This document shows, one piece after another, positions 1 through 7,816 of a DNA stretch of 51,042 nt; the stretch's first letter is position 1, and each line of letters opens with the position of its first letter. The position numbers and the translations under genes are program-made. The notes under the pieces are model-generated. The model saw nothing but the letters and a program-made list of their open reading frames with translations, was not told the DNA's origin and did not search any database. Source of the DNA: a bacterium (GTDB taxonomy: Bacteria > Moduliflexota > Moduliflexia > Moduliflexales > JAUQPW01); assembly GCA_030550175.1 (NCBI GenBank), contig JAUQPW010000031.1:1-51042 (forward strand). Reading direction: 5' to 3'.

Positions 1-1023
1 TTCCCAACCCTTCGGGACTTTACCCTCCGGTAACAAGAGAGCAAAAGCGAGCCAACACATAATAGCAGTGGTCAGGAGATTTAAGAAGACCCCAATGAAA
101 TTTTCAAAACTAAAATAATGAACCCAACCTTTATAATTTCGTTTATTTTCCTCTGTGTCAGCAAAAACATACCCCGTTGCGGGAATCGTTTCAGCTTCCC
201 CGGTTATAGGCGAGGTAATACGTCCAATAAGTTTTCCCATTCCAATTCCTTTATCCCGCATCCAGTAGCCGATAAACAACTGACCGAAGCCACCAGCGCC
301 TGCATAGGCAATGCTCGTAACCAAGACATTTAGATCCTTGGGATCCCAGTTTGGTAAGCTACTAGGCATTGTAAAGTGGGGAATCAGAGCTGCGAAGAAA
401 TCCCAGGTTACAGCAAGGACCTTTTGTTGAAATAGGGCAAAAACAATACCGGTCATTGTAATAACTACAACAGCCATCGAGATTTTCTCAATCACATTAT
501 AGACCACTCGACCCAAGACCATTGCAAGGATATAGATACTGATGGTTAGATAACCCCAAAATAAGGACTGACCCCGAGCTGTCCAACCTGATGGAAATCC
601 TGTCAAAGCCGCCAGAGCAGTACCCCCGGCGGTTGCATAGGCACCCAGCCACGCATTCTCAATAAAGATCCCGATCCACATAATCCAGGCATACAGGCGA
701 CTTATTCTCGTGAAACCTGTCATCGGAGTCTCCCCCGTTGCAACGGTATATCTACAGATTTCTAGATTAACCCAGTATTGAAGTAAGGAAGCAGGGATCA
801 GGAGACCCAAAAAAGCGGCTCCATACTTAGCGGTTAAGTAGGGCCACCAGATAAGTTCCCCAGAACCTTGAGCCAGTGCCGCCCATAAAATGCCTGGTCC
901 GATATAAGCAAAAACCCCTTTAAAGGGGGGGATTTTTTCCATCCTCAAAGGAGGAAGGGTTCCCAAGGGAACTTCCTTAATTTCTTTTGGAGGAGAGGGG
1001 GTTATAAAGTTATTTTCTGCCAT
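1..1023 (-). CDS. Nramp-like divalent metal transporter (C-terminus beyond window)
   Basis: Reading leftwards from ATG at 1023 the frame stays open for 341 codons to the window edge, so the protein is C-terminally incomplete. It has many hydrophobic segments. The first contains GPGILWAALAQGSGELIWWP, the position where classical Nramp proteins carry DPGN; the fold looks Nramp-like but the canonical metal-binding motif is absent, so the substrate is uncertain. A strong ribosome binding site (AAAGGAGT) precedes the start. A 10-bp-arm palindrome lies about 28 bp upstream of the start. The gene follows a USP gene on the same strand after a 150 bp gap. Family assignment rests on remembered motifs. 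Alternative: another member of the APC superfamily. Confidence 0.75.
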   Translation of the reverse strand, partial: MAENNFITPSPPKEIKEVPLGTLPPLRMEKIPPFKGVFAYIGPGILWAALAQGSGELIWWPYLTAKYGAAFLGLLIPASLLQYWVNLEICRYTVATGETPMTGFTRISRLYAWIMWIGIFIENAWLGAYATAGGTALAALTGFPSGWTARGQSLFWGYLTISIYILAMVLGRVVYNVIEKISMAVVVITMTGIVFALFQQKVLAVTWDFFAALIPHFTMPSSLPNWDPKDLNVLVTSIAYAGAGGFGQLFIGYWMRDKGIGMGKLIGRITSPITGEAETIPATGYVFADTEENKRNYKGWVHYFSFENFIGVFLNLLTTAIMCWLAFALLLPEGKVPKGWE

Positions 1024-1050
1024 AGAGCTACACTCCTTTAACCTTTAATA

Positions 1051-1073
1051 TAAGTCCTAAGTTTTAGGACTTA
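1051..1073. promoter_or_regulatory. Perfect palindrome, candidate operator of the Nramp-like gene
   Basis: TAAGTCCTAA and TTAGGACTTA form perfect 10-bp arms around GTT, directly upstream of the ribosome binding site of the transporter gene. The position suits a repressor operator or a leader hairpin. I cannot match it to a known metal-regulator consensus. Confidence 0.5.
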
Positions 1074-1173
1074 ATCAATCTGTCAAAGAGAATGCATCAT
1101 ATACCCAGAACAATCCTGCGTAATCGTCCCTTTTGAAATAAACCCATGCTCCGATAGCTTTAAAATCAGAATT

Positions 1174-2118
1174 TTAAGGTTCACTGCGCGGACGATGGAG
1201 TAATACCGGTATAGAAGCTCCTCGTAATACTTTATCAGCTACACTCCCTATAAGAAGTCGAGTTAAACCACCTCGACCGTGCGTTTCCATGGCTATCAAA
1301 TCTATTCCCTGCCTATTTGCTTCTTCGAGAATAGCTGTTGCTGGATGCCGATCGATAATGACTCTTGTCCGAACTTGAAGGGACCACACTCGCAACCGTT
1401 CAGCCACACTATCCAGGTATTTTTGGGCTTCAGTCTGGATATGTTCCCGCAATATCTGGTTTAGTCGAATGATTTCTTCATTGATTGAATAACCAACCTG
1501 TACCACTGGTTCCACAACCTGTAAGAGTGTATAGTCGGCCTTCATCAGTTTACCAAGTCCTACTACGTGTTCCAGTATTTGTTCTGAAAAAGCTGATCCA
1601 TCAAGGGGAATCAGTATGTGCTGAAAGATCTCTTCACGGGTAAGGTCTTGCGTTTCTTCTGTCTTTTCCCGTACAGGCACCAGTAAAATAGGTCTTACTG
1701 ATTGGCGTATCAGCTTATCCGTGACACTACCAAGCCAGAAACGAGCCAGTGGTCCATGCCCATGAGTCGCCATCACCACCAGGTTTACACCTGTATTTAC
1801 AATATGGGCATGGAGTATTTCATCAACTTTTCCAATCCTCCCACTTAGTACTTCCGCTGTGACAGAAACCTCTGGACCTAATGCTAGTTTTTTTATCACA
1901 TTATTCAGGTAGTTATGTTCATGCTCTCTGATCTCAGTTTCCAGGGTTTCATCGAACATGAGTACTCCATCAACATACCTGGCTGGGGTGGGTACATGTA
2001 CCAACACCAACTGAAGTTTTGCTCCTGCTCCTATCTTGCTTACAATACCTCGTGCTATCGGTAAGGCTTGTTCTGCGGACGTCGATCCGTCAAGTGGTAC
2101 AAGAATTGATCGATACAT
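1174..2118 (-). CDS. Tandem universal stress protein (two UspA domains)
   Basis: A 314-aa protein made of two UspA domains, residues about 1-150 and 160-310. Each ends in the nucleotide-binding signature: THG followed by nine residues and GS in the first (THGHGPLARFWLGS), and METHGRGGLTRLLIGS in the second. UspA proteins are cytoplasmic ATP-binding stress proteins. It lies 53 bp after the HHH-protein gene, with no strong ribosome binding site of its own and no promoter in the gap, so it is probably the second cistron of the sigma-54 unit starting near 2870. Closely similar paralogues are at 17566 and 24834. An AT-rich inverted repeat (1158-1179) overlaps the stop codon and may act in termination. 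Confidence 0.93.
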   Translation of the reverse strand: MYRSILVPLDGSTSAEQALPIARGIVSKIGAGAKLQLVLVHVPTPARYVDGVLMFDETLETEIREHEHNYLNNVIKKLALGPEVSVTAEVLSGRIGKVDEILHAHIVNTGVNLVVMATHGHGPLARFWLGSVTDKLIRQSVRPILLVPVREKTEETQDLTREEIFQHILIPLDGSAFSEQILEHVVGLGKLMKADYTLLQVVEPVVQVGYSINEEIIRLNQILREHIQTEAQKYLDSVAERLRVWSLQVRTRVIIDRHPATAILEEANRQGIDLIAMETHGRGGLTRLLIGSVADKVLRGASIPVLLHRPRSEP

Positions 2119-2171
2119 GATGAGTCACGAAACGATAAATCATGAGTCAGGAATCAGTTTATATTCACAGC

Positions 2172-2807
2172 TTATGATTCATCATTTGTATTAGTTTTAG
2201 AAATGGATCCTTTAGGCTTTTTATCAGACTTTTTTTCTCGAACCTTAGATTTTCTTCCTGGAATGTGGTTTCCTCCGGTTTTATCTTCTTTCTGCTCTGA
2301 GTCCAATTCCCCTTGCATTTTCTTGGTCTCAGCTTCATAGCCAGGAATTATTTCTCGTTCTTCCTCTATAGTTTGATCAGCTAGGAGTTCTTCTTCCTCT
2401 CCCTCCAGCCGTTCCAATTCGGAAGGTGCTTTTATAATCCTGAACATCTCCTTCATCTCAGCTTCTTCGTCGTTGATCTCCCCCACCGCGATCCTTAAGT
2501 CCTTAGCTCCGGTAAATTCCTCCGGCTCTTCCATATCAAATCCCGGAATAACCCCTTCCTGCAACTCTTCACTTTCCCGTACATCGGTAACCCCCATAAA
2601 ACCTTGCTCTGAGAAGTCTTCCACGATAATCCTATCTCGGATTTTCTCAAAGAGGTCCTCGTCAATCCCTTCTACCCGATAAAGTTCTTCAATACTGTTA
2701 TAAGGACGACCAGATTTAACTGCCCAAACTAACTCTTCAGTTTTAAATACACTTAGAAGCTCTTTATCGTCTGCGGTATTGATATTGACCTTATAATTAA
2801 CCTCCAT
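2172..2807 (-). CDS. Helix-hairpin-helix (ComEA-like) protein with charged tail
   Basis: A 211-aa protein. The start at 2807 is chosen because AGGAGGTGAT sits just upstream; a start at 2852 would put this site inside the gene. Residues about 4-60 carry VNINTADDKELLS and YRVEGIDEDLFEKIRDRI, a helix-hairpin-helix of the ComEA/T2SK type that usually binds DNA or a partner protein. The remainder is very acidic and ends in a Lys/Ser/Asn-rich tail, with the short motif IPG repeated three times (IPGFD, IPGYE, IPGRK). There is no signal peptide. A sigma-54 promoter lies 78 bp upstream and the USP gene follows. Function unknown; the charged repeats suggest a disordered linker. Confidence 0.75.
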   Translation of the reverse strand: MEVNYKVNINTADDKELLSVFKTEELVWAVKSGRPYNSIEELYRVEGIDEDLFEKIRDRIIVEDFSEQGFMGVTDVRESEELQEGVIPGFDMEEPEEFTGAKDLRIAVGEINDEEAEMKEMFRIIKAPSELERLEGEEEELLADQTIEEEREIIPGYEAETKKMQGELDSEQKEDKTGGNHIPGRKSKVREKKSDKKPKGSISKTNTNDES

Positions 2808-2884
2808 AAAATCACCTCCTTTCTTGATAAGAATTTTACTTTTACTCCTCATGTCGGGGTCCTTAATCTCAATCTTTTTCTAAG

Positions 2885-2899
2885 GCAATCCATATACCA
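2885..2899 (-). promoter_or_regulatory. Sigma-54 promoter for the HHH-usp operon
   Basis: On the minus strand TGGTAT-ATGGA-TTGC gives exact GG-N10-GC spacing. It lies about 80 bp before the HHH start codon, with enhancer-like motifs about 90 and 150 bp further upstream. Confidence 0.65.
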
Positions 2900-2987
2900 G
2901 GTCTTTAAAATCGAAGATTGAGAGTCGAAAATAAGAAATTAGAAACCTGTTACCTAATTATTTGCGATTTATTTATTAGATGTTGTT

Positions 2988-3004
2988 CGTCTTAAAATCT
3001 TACA
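2988..3004 (-). promoter_or_regulatory. Enhancer-like motif (copy 1)
   Basis: Minus strand TGTAAGATTTTAAGACG matches the dispersed consensus TGTMAGAWWTTARGACA. It lies between the divergent sigma-54 promoters at 2885 and 3197. Confidence 0.55.
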
Positions 3005-3045
3005 ATATAGTTAAAAATCTCTTTTATATAAGACATATCAAAGGA

Positions 3046-3062
3046 TGTCAGAAATTAGGACA
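3046..3062 (+). promoter_or_regulatory. Enhancer-like motif (copy 2)
   Basis: TGTCAGAAATTAGGACA followed by AAAA. It is centred 58 bp from copy 1 and could serve both divergent promoters. Confidence 0.55.
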
Positions 3063-3196
3063 AAAGACAGATTCTCCATTACTTTGTGATTTAGATTAAA
3101 TTTATTTGATCTTATCCATCAAAGAGGATTAAATCTATCAAAGAAACGTTTCTTCTAATCAAGAAAATCGGTTTGATAGGTTCTACCTTGTAGAGT

Positions 3197-3211
3197 TGGT
3201 ATATTAATTGC
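3197..3211 (+). promoter_or_regulatory. Sigma-54 promoter for the secreted Cys-rich protein gene
   Basis: TGGTAT-ATTAA-TTGC followed by GAA, with exact spacing. It predicts a start of transcription near 3223 and a leader of about 114 nt. Confidence 0.7.
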
Positions 3212-3272
3212 GAAGTATGTTAAAATTTGAGTACCTCATTTTGTTTAGGAATCTAATCTGACCTAATGATAG

Positions 3273-3320
3273 GTAGAAAGAAGTTTAGTTATTTCCGACT
3301 AAACTCATTTCTACTTTTTC
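3273..3320 (+). terminator. Leader hairpin plus U-run, possible attenuator
   Basis: GTAGAAA (3273-3279) pairs with TTTCTAC (3308-3314), and AGTTTAGT (3282-3289) with ACTAAACT (3298-3305). The 3' arm is followed by TTTTTC. It lies inside the predicted leader, 17 bp before the start codon, so it resembles a terminator placed ahead of the gene. Confidence 0.5.
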
Positions 3321-3336
3321 AAAATCAACCCAACCT

Positions 3337-3699
3337 ATGAAAATAAAAATCTTAATCAATTCTCTGGTCCTATTCTTAATAGGAATTTTTATAGTAACCG
3401 ATTCCATCCTGGCCGCTAACTATAGCTGGATACCTGCCCCTCAAGGGACTAACTGTGATACAACCTGTACGAGGCAGGGGATGGATCCTGTATATGCAGG
3501 GGCTGAAGGAAGTAAATCAGGTGCTACGGCTCAGTTATTTGTCTGTGGAGTCTCTACGGCAGCAAAAAGGGGAAGACGAAAGTACTCTTCGGGCTATGTT
3601 CCCGGGAAGAATGTCACCGATACTTTTAACTGTTTAGTCCCTTTTAACGGAAAGGAATATGCTCAGAGGAATTTTGTTTGTTTGTGTGTTCCGAAGTAA
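3337..3699 (+). CDS. Small secreted cysteine-rich protein
   Basis: A 120-aa protein with a clear signal peptide: Lys near the N-terminus, a hydrophobic stretch at residues about 5-24 and a likely cleavage after ILA-A. The mature part has six cysteines (NCDTTC, FVCG, FNCL, VCLC) and a Ser/Gly-rich middle, so a disulfide-bonded periplasmic or extracellular protein is likely. No Shine-Dalgarno sequence is visible; the start is preceded by a terminator-like hairpin. It has its own sigma-54 promoter and is followed by a strong palindromic terminator. I do not recognise a named family. Confidence 0.8.
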   Translation: MKIKILINSLVLFLIGIFIVTDSILAANYSWIPAPQGTNCDTTCTRQGMDPVYAGAEGSKSGATAQLFVCGVSTAAKRGRRKYSSGYVPGKNVTDTFNCLVPFNGKEYAQRNFVCLCVPK

Positions 3700-3820
3700 T
3701 CTAATTCGTTTGATACAGAGGCTTTTCATTCTGGATAGTATCCCTAAGGATCAGGAAGATTTCTACAGGGAAATACTGTATAACTGCAAGGACAACCTTG
3801 TACGATTTTTCTATAGAATC

Positions 3821-3845
3821 TAGAGCAACCCGGTGGGTTGCTCTA
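3821..3845. terminator. Strong palindromic terminator between convergent genes
   Basis: TAGAGCAACCC and GGGTTGCTCTA form an 11-bp perfect stem with a 3-nt loop. It separates the secreted-protein gene (plus) from the receiver gene (minus). No long U-run follows on either strand, so termination may be partly Rho-dependent. Confidence 0.6.
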
Positions 3846-3979
3846 AGATACAATATCCTCATACAGATGGAATTGAGATTACAAGCCTGGTATCAAAATC
3901 TGATTTCTCCTTTTTATTCGTCTACCTCCCCTTCTAATTTGAAGAATAGAGAGAGAATACTTTGAGGTTTTCTCATCGA

Positions 3980-4369
3980 CTAACAATTTGTGCCAGTTTT
4001 AAGCTGGTGGAGAGCTATTTCAATAGCTGTAAGTAATTCGGTATCCTTAGTTGGCTTAGAAATATATCCAAAAGCTTGGGAGGCTTTTATACGTCGAATC
4101 GTAGAGGAGTCTTCAAGAGAAGTTATGTAAATTATTGGAATATTAAAACGGGCATAGATGTGTTCGGCTGCCTCTATGCCGTCCATCTTTCCTTCTAAAG
4201 TAATATCCATCAATACTAAATCTGGATGGGTTTCTATAGCTTTTTCAATGGCCTCCTCTCCAGATGGAACTATTCCAACAACTTCATAATTTGCTCTTGA
4301 TAACATACTCCCCAGATACTTTGCTATGATATCGGTATCCTCGACTATCAGAATTCGTGCGTTGATCAT
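3980..4369 (-). CDS. Single-domain response regulator (CheY-like receiver)
   Basis: A 129-aa protein consisting only of a REC domain. The acidic pocket E10-D11, phospho-acceptor D55 (LVLMDI), T83 and K105 (SKPTKD) are all present, so phosphorylation is expected. There is no output domain; such receivers act by protein contact or in phosphorelays. No histidine kinase is adjacent. The gene stands alone and has a sigma-54-type promoter 66 bp upstream, placing it beside the stress regulon of this window. It is not the missing enhancer-binding protein, since it has no AAA+ or HTH domain. Confidence 0.9.
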   Translation of the reverse strand: MINARILIVEDTDIIAKYLGSMLSRANYEVVGIVPSGEEAIEKAIETHPDLVLMDITLEGKMDGIEAAEHIYARFNIPIIYITSLEDSSTIRRIKASQAFGYISKPTKDTELLTAIEIALHQLKTGTNC

Positions 4370-4434
4370 AATCTTAATTCACCTGACTTGTATGAGTGGT
4401 GATATTGTTTTTTCCCTCTATTGTTAAGTAGATA

Positions 4435-4449
4435 GCAAGTAATATACCA
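4435..4449 (-). promoter_or_regulatory. Sigma-54 promoter for the receiver gene
   Basis: Minus strand TGGTAT-ATTAC-TTGC with exact GG-N10-GC spacing. No clear copy of the 17-bp enhancer-like motif was seen upstream of this one. Confidence 0.6.
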
Positions 4450-4816
4450 GATCTCCAAAATGGAAAGCTAGAGTAGTTCCACACAATTGCCCTGTTTCAA
4501 GGCTATTACAGCTTCCTCTTCTGAAGGCCAAACCTTGCTTGAATGAGGTTCCTTACATCAGGAATCTTTCCACAAGAAAAAAGGATTTGTACTTTGTTTG
4601 TTTAAAGCGTTTAGAGCCAATCCTGCATTTTGGAAGGATGTGGGTTCATTGTAGCCCCACGAGGGCTTCAGAACCCTGCTATATTTCTAAACAAAGAAAT
4701 GGGATATAAGGGAAGAGAAACTTCCCTCGAGGCTTTAAATTACCCATCATCTGGAAGAAGTCAAAGTTCCTTTGTGATTTTTGCTTCCGGAGATAAACTC
4801 TTTTATAAAAGACTAT
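4450..4816. other. Non-coding gap
   Basis: No convincing gene. A 71-codon plus-strand frame (4630-4845) begins with TTG, overlaps the TauE-like gene and has no recognisable sequence. One perfect hairpin is present at 4709-4727 (AGGGAAG/CTTCCCT, 5-nt loop). Confidence 0.5.
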
Positions 4817-5581
4817 TTAAAACAGAGCCGTATAGTTCTTTGTGATTAAAAAGAAGGCAACTATTATCACAAATACAGCAAAACCTTTTCTTAAATGGGT
4901 TGGAGAGGTTCTATGGGAAAGAACAGTTCCCAGGAGTGTGCCCATTGCAGCAAGCAAGGTTACCAGAAAAGTCAGGTGAAGGTCGAAACCCCCATAAGAG
5001 AGATGTCCGAGCAATCCGGCAACACAGTTGATGCTAATAACCATCAGAGATGTGCCTATGGCATGCCTCATTGAAAGGCCACCAAACAGCATCAGGGCCG
5101 GTACAATAAGAAAACCCCCACCTACGCCGAGGAAACCTGTTAGAAATCCAACACCTGAACCTGTAAATACAGCCTTTAAAGCACTTTTATTTTTGTTGTT
5201 TGTTTCTCCTTCACCAGTCTGTTTTCTAGTTAGCATGAGTGTTGCGATAAGAAGCATAAGCCCCGCGAATGAGAGGAGTAAAACAGCCGGAGAGAGAAAA
5301 TGGGTCAGGCGGGATCCAAAGTAGGCGCTTAGTATTCCTGACACACCAAAGAAGGTTCCAGTTTTTAGATCCAAGGTACCTCGCCGATAGTGAAACATGG
5401 CCCCAATAAGGCTAGTTGCTCCAACAACCGCAAGGGACATTCCAACAGCTTGATGGGCTTCAACGCCCAGGACATAAACGAGAACAGGTACCGTGATAAT
5501 CGAGCCACCTCCTCCAATCAATCCGAGAGATAACCCAATAGCTGCGCTCAGTATCAGCCCCAGAATAAAATAACTTTCCAC
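4817..5581 (-). CDS. TauE/SafE family sulfite/anion exporter
   Basis: A 254-aa membrane protein with about eight hydrophobic segments in two repeated halves. The halves carry GLIGGGGSIITVPVLV and FLGVGGGFLIVPALML, the signature of TauE/SafE (DUF81) permeases, which export sulfite, sulfonates or related sulfur compounds. The start is a GTG at 5581, two bases after the stop of the rhodanese gene, so the two are co-transcribed. Together with the divergent ArsR regulator this resembles sulfide/persulfide detoxification operons of the BigR/SqrR type. The substrate is inferred from context. Confidence 0.9.
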   Translation of the reverse strand: MESYFILGLILSAAIGLSLGLIGGGGSIITVPVLVYVLGVEAHQAVGMSLAVVGATSLIGAMFHYRRGTLDLKTGTFFGVSGILSAYFGSRLTHFLSPAVLLLSFAGLMLLIATLMLTRKQTGEGETNNKNKSALKAVFTGSGVGFLTGFLGVGGGFLIVPALMLFGGLSMRHAIGTSLMVISINCVAGLLGHLSYGGFDLHLTFLVTLLAAMGTLLGTVLSHRTSPTHLRKGFAVFVIIVAFFLITKNYTALF

Positions 5582-5583
5582 GT

Positions 5584-6159
5584 CTAGTTTATCCTTTCCT
5601 GCTCAATCAGGCACCCCTGGGTACTTTTAGGGCGATTCCAAGGAAGACGAGCAAGCATCATACCCATTAAACAGGAATCTGTAATGGCCGCAAAAATCAA
5701 ACCTGCCCCGATAAATCCTGCAATCCATACAAAGGGTTGCGCAACGAAAACACTGAGAAGAACGCTCATAGAGACCAGTATTCCAACGACAAATCTGACT
5801 TGTCGCTCGAGAGACCAGGGAACATGGCGATCCCGCTCAACAGGGAATCCCGCAGCTTCCCAGGCCAAAAAACCACCTTTAACGTTGTACACTTCAGTGA
5901 AACCCAAAGCCTTGAGCCTTTGTCGTGCTTCCTCGGAACGTCGCCCGGTACGACAAACGAGATAAACAGGTCGGAAACGATCTATCTCGCCAGCACGTTG
6001 TTCAATCTCACCTAACGGAATCAACCGTGCTTGAGGGATTCTACCTGCCGCATATTCCGGATATTCCCGTACATCTATAAGTGAGCAGGAGCTACCTCCA
6101 TCTAAAACAGAACGAAGTTCATTTATATCGCAATAAGTCTTTTGACTAACTTCTGACAT
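5584..6159 (-). CDS. Rhodanese with C-terminal DUF2892 membrane domain
   Basis: A 191-aa protein. Residues about 10-112 form a rhodanese domain with the active-site loop VCRTGRRS (Cys69), which carries a persulfide during sulfur transfer. Residues about 125-175 hold two hydrophobic segments of the DUF2892 (YgaP-like) type, anchoring the domain at the inner membrane. It is the first gene of a two-gene operon with the TauE/SafE exporter. A near-palindromic site at 6199-6214 in the divergent intergenic region probably binds the neighbouring ArsR regulator. Confidence 0.9.
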   Translation of the reverse strand: MSEVSQKTYCDINELRSVLDGGSSCSLIDVREYPEYAAGRIPQARLIPLGEIEQRAGEIDRFRPVYLVCRTGRRSEEARQRLKALGFTEVYNVKGGFLAWEAAGFPVERDRHVPWSLERQVRFVVGILVSMSVLLSVFVAQPFVWIAGFIGAGLIFAAITDSCLMGMMLARLPWNRPKSTQGCLIEQERIN

Positions 6160-6198
6160 ATCTCCAATCCTCCAGGTTTAAAATTTATACTTGATTAT

Positions 6199-6214
6199 AT
6201 TACCATATAGTAAT
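6199..6214. promoter_or_regulatory. Candidate ArsR-type operator
   Basis: ATTACCATATAGTAAT is a 16-bp near-perfect palindrome, AT-rich as ArsR-family operators often are. It sits between the divergent rhodanese and arsR genes. Confidence 0.55.
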
Positions 6215-6263
6215 TAAATAGTAGGAATAACAAAAGCAAGGGGGAAAGGAAAAAATTTAAGTT

Positions 6264-6614
6264 ATGAAGAAAAAACAACCCCAACAACTAACGGAAGAAG
6301 CTTTAGAATTAATTGCTACAACATTCCGTGTACTCTCAGAACCAATGCGTCTAAAGATCCTTCATACCCTAGATAAGGATGAGATGAGTGTGGGTGAACT
6401 TGTTGAAGCAACAGGAGGTAGTCAGGCAAATATATCCAAGCATTTAAACATATTATTTGAAGCAGGGATGGTTAGTCGCCGCAAAGAAGGCCTTAATACT
6501 TTTTATCGGATCTCTGATGAGATGGTCTTTGATCTGTGTGAGGCAGTTTGCTCTAGTTTGGGCAAACGACTTATTACTCAACAGCAGGCCATCAAAAACT
6601 TCACAGGCAGGTAA
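6264..6614 (+). CDS. ArsR-family transcriptional regulator
   Basis: A 116-aa winged-helix protein. The sequence FRVLSEPMRLKILHTL and the recognition helix SQANISKHLNILFEAGMV are typical of ArsR/SmtB. Cys92 and Cys96 (DLCEAVC) lie in the C-terminal dimerisation helix and could form a thiol or metal sensor. Because it is divergent from a rhodanese-TauE/SafE operon, I infer a repressor relieved by sulfide/persulfide or a thiophilic metal. A GGAAAGG ribosome binding site lies upstream. The cysteine spacing differs from SqrR/BigR as I remember them, so the inducer is open. Confidence 0.9.
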   Translation: MKKKQPQQLTEEALELIATTFRVLSEPMRLKILHTLDKDEMSVGELVEATGGSQANISKHLNILFEAGMVSRRKEGLNTFYRISDEMVFDLCEAVCSSLGKRLITQQQAIKNFTGR

Positions 6615-6681
6615 ATAGATCCTCGATCACCTCTCTTGGAGTTATCCTGGAATAGTTAGGTATTACCGGGAGAAATCTGTT

Positions 6682-6701
6682 TTAAGAAAACCTTTTCTTA
6701 A
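6682..6701. repeat. Perfect AT-rich palindrome after arsR
   Basis: TTAAGAAAA-CC-TTTTCTTAA: 9-bp arms with a 2-nt centre, 68 bp after arsR. It may be a terminator-like hairpin or a cruciform. Confidence 0.4.
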
Positions 6702-6716
6702 GCAGAGGGGATTAAC

Positions 6717-6816
6717 AGGCATATTCAAAAGATTAATGGAATACCGGACTCCAGATCTTTATGTTCGAAGCAGCGACTAACAGGGCCTCCAATAATCTAC
6801 GATATTGAATATGCCT
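6717..6816. repeat. 12-bp inverted repeat enclosing 76 bp
   Basis: AGGCATATTCAA at 6717-6728 and its exact complement TTGAATATGCCT at 6805-6816. It lies in the 267-bp gap between the convergent arsR and membrane-protein genes. The enclosed sequence has no gene. It could be a small miniature element or a long stem; not a recognised family. Confidence 0.45.
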
Positions 6817-6881
6817 TAAGGAATCGATATATGTTGAAGTTGTCCTGTTCTGGAAGGGAATTTTTTAAGTTTGGGGACTTC

Positions 6882-7415
6882 TTATTTTTCTTTTTCTGAT
6901 TTTGACTCCTTTTCTGATTCTGATTCTTTCTGGATTTCCTCTACTACTTTTTCATCCGAGGTGGGAGGTTTAAAACCTGCTCGAATCTCCGTATGGCGTA
7001 TTTGTCCACCTAAATTAGCTGTCCATCCCATCAATCCCATGCTTATTATAGAAAGTATTAAGGATACTTTAATCAACCAACCCGGCAGGCTGGCCAAGTG
7101 ACGAAAATAGATCAGCCCTCCTAAGGAGATCACGCCTAATATCAGGGTAGCAATTAAAGCTGTCAGGGCTGCTTCTTCATGTTCTTCAATGATTTCTTCT
7201 GTAACCCCAGGAAGATGTTCTACAACTTCTCCAGCAGGTTCACCCGTGAAATATACAGGTAATGTTAATAAGGCAAGGATGGCAAACATTCCAAGGCTTA
7301 CCTTCCTGAGTTCTTCGCTCTTCATAACCATTCCAACAATCAACAATAAAAGTCCAACTAATGTTCCTATTACTGGAATATGATTAAGCAAAAGATGTAC
7401 ATGGGCTAAATTCAT
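6882..7415 (-). CDS. Membrane protein, DUF2231-like
   Basis: A 177-aa protein with about four hydrophobic segments. It begins HVHLLLNHIPVIG, contains YFTGEPAGEVVEHLPG and IEEHEEAA, and ends in a repetitive Glu/Lys/Ser tail. The His-rich N-terminus and the membrane layout recall DUF2231-type proteins found beside redox genes, some suspected of binding haem. A good ribosome binding site (AGGAGGTAAG) supports the start. It is a single gene; no sigma-54 promoter was found upstream. Function unknown. Confidence 0.75.
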   Translation of the reverse strand: MNLAHVHLLLNHIPVIGTLVGLLLLIVGMVMKSEELRKVSLGMFAILALLTLPVYFTGEPAGEVVEHLPGVTEEIIEEHEEAALTALIATLILGVISLGGLIYFRHLASLPGWLIKVSLILSIISMGLMGWTANLGGQIRHTEIRAGFKPPTSDEKVVEEIQKESESEKESKSEKEK

Positions 7416-7496
7416 AAATCTTACCTCCTCCTTAAGGGTTTTTTATCAAAGTTTTAGAGTATTTGTATCCGTATCCATTTAGTAGGTGGAAAAAGA

Positions 7497-7540
7497 AACC
7501 CCCCCCCTAGCCCCCCTTCAGGGGGGACTAGGGGGGGTTC
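7497..7540. repeat. GC-rich REP-like palindrome
   Basis: A C-run, CTAG and a second C-run are mirrored by a G-run, CTAG and a G-run with AA/TT at the ends. This makes a stem of roughly 20 bp, in sharp contrast with the AT-rich surroundings. A partial second unit (CCCCTCCAGGGGG) follows at 7541-7553. It looks like a dispersed intergenic palindrome of REP/MITE type. The rest of the 7416-7816 gap shows nothing coding. Confidence 0.6.
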
Positions 7541-7816
7541 CCCTCCAGGGGGTATTCAAACAGAAAAAGTGATGCTTACTAAACAGTCATGACCCGTTGG
7601 GTCGCCACGAAGCATGAAAATCGTAAGAAATTGATACAGTAACGAGCATTTCGTTACAATGGAAGTATCCGCTAAAACCTTTTAAAATTGGATGTTAATA
7701 GAAACCAGATTAGAAATAAATATTATTCGGAAGGATCTTTCTTTGCCGGTCCTCCCAGAAGCCCTTAGCAATCACACAAAGCCCCTCCTAAAGCGCTTAT
7801 CATCCAGGACTCTTTT

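Noticed and set aside
4630..4845. 71-codon plus-strand frame
   Set aside because: It starts with TTG, overlaps the end of the TauE/SafE gene on the other strand, and shows no motif or ribosome binding site.
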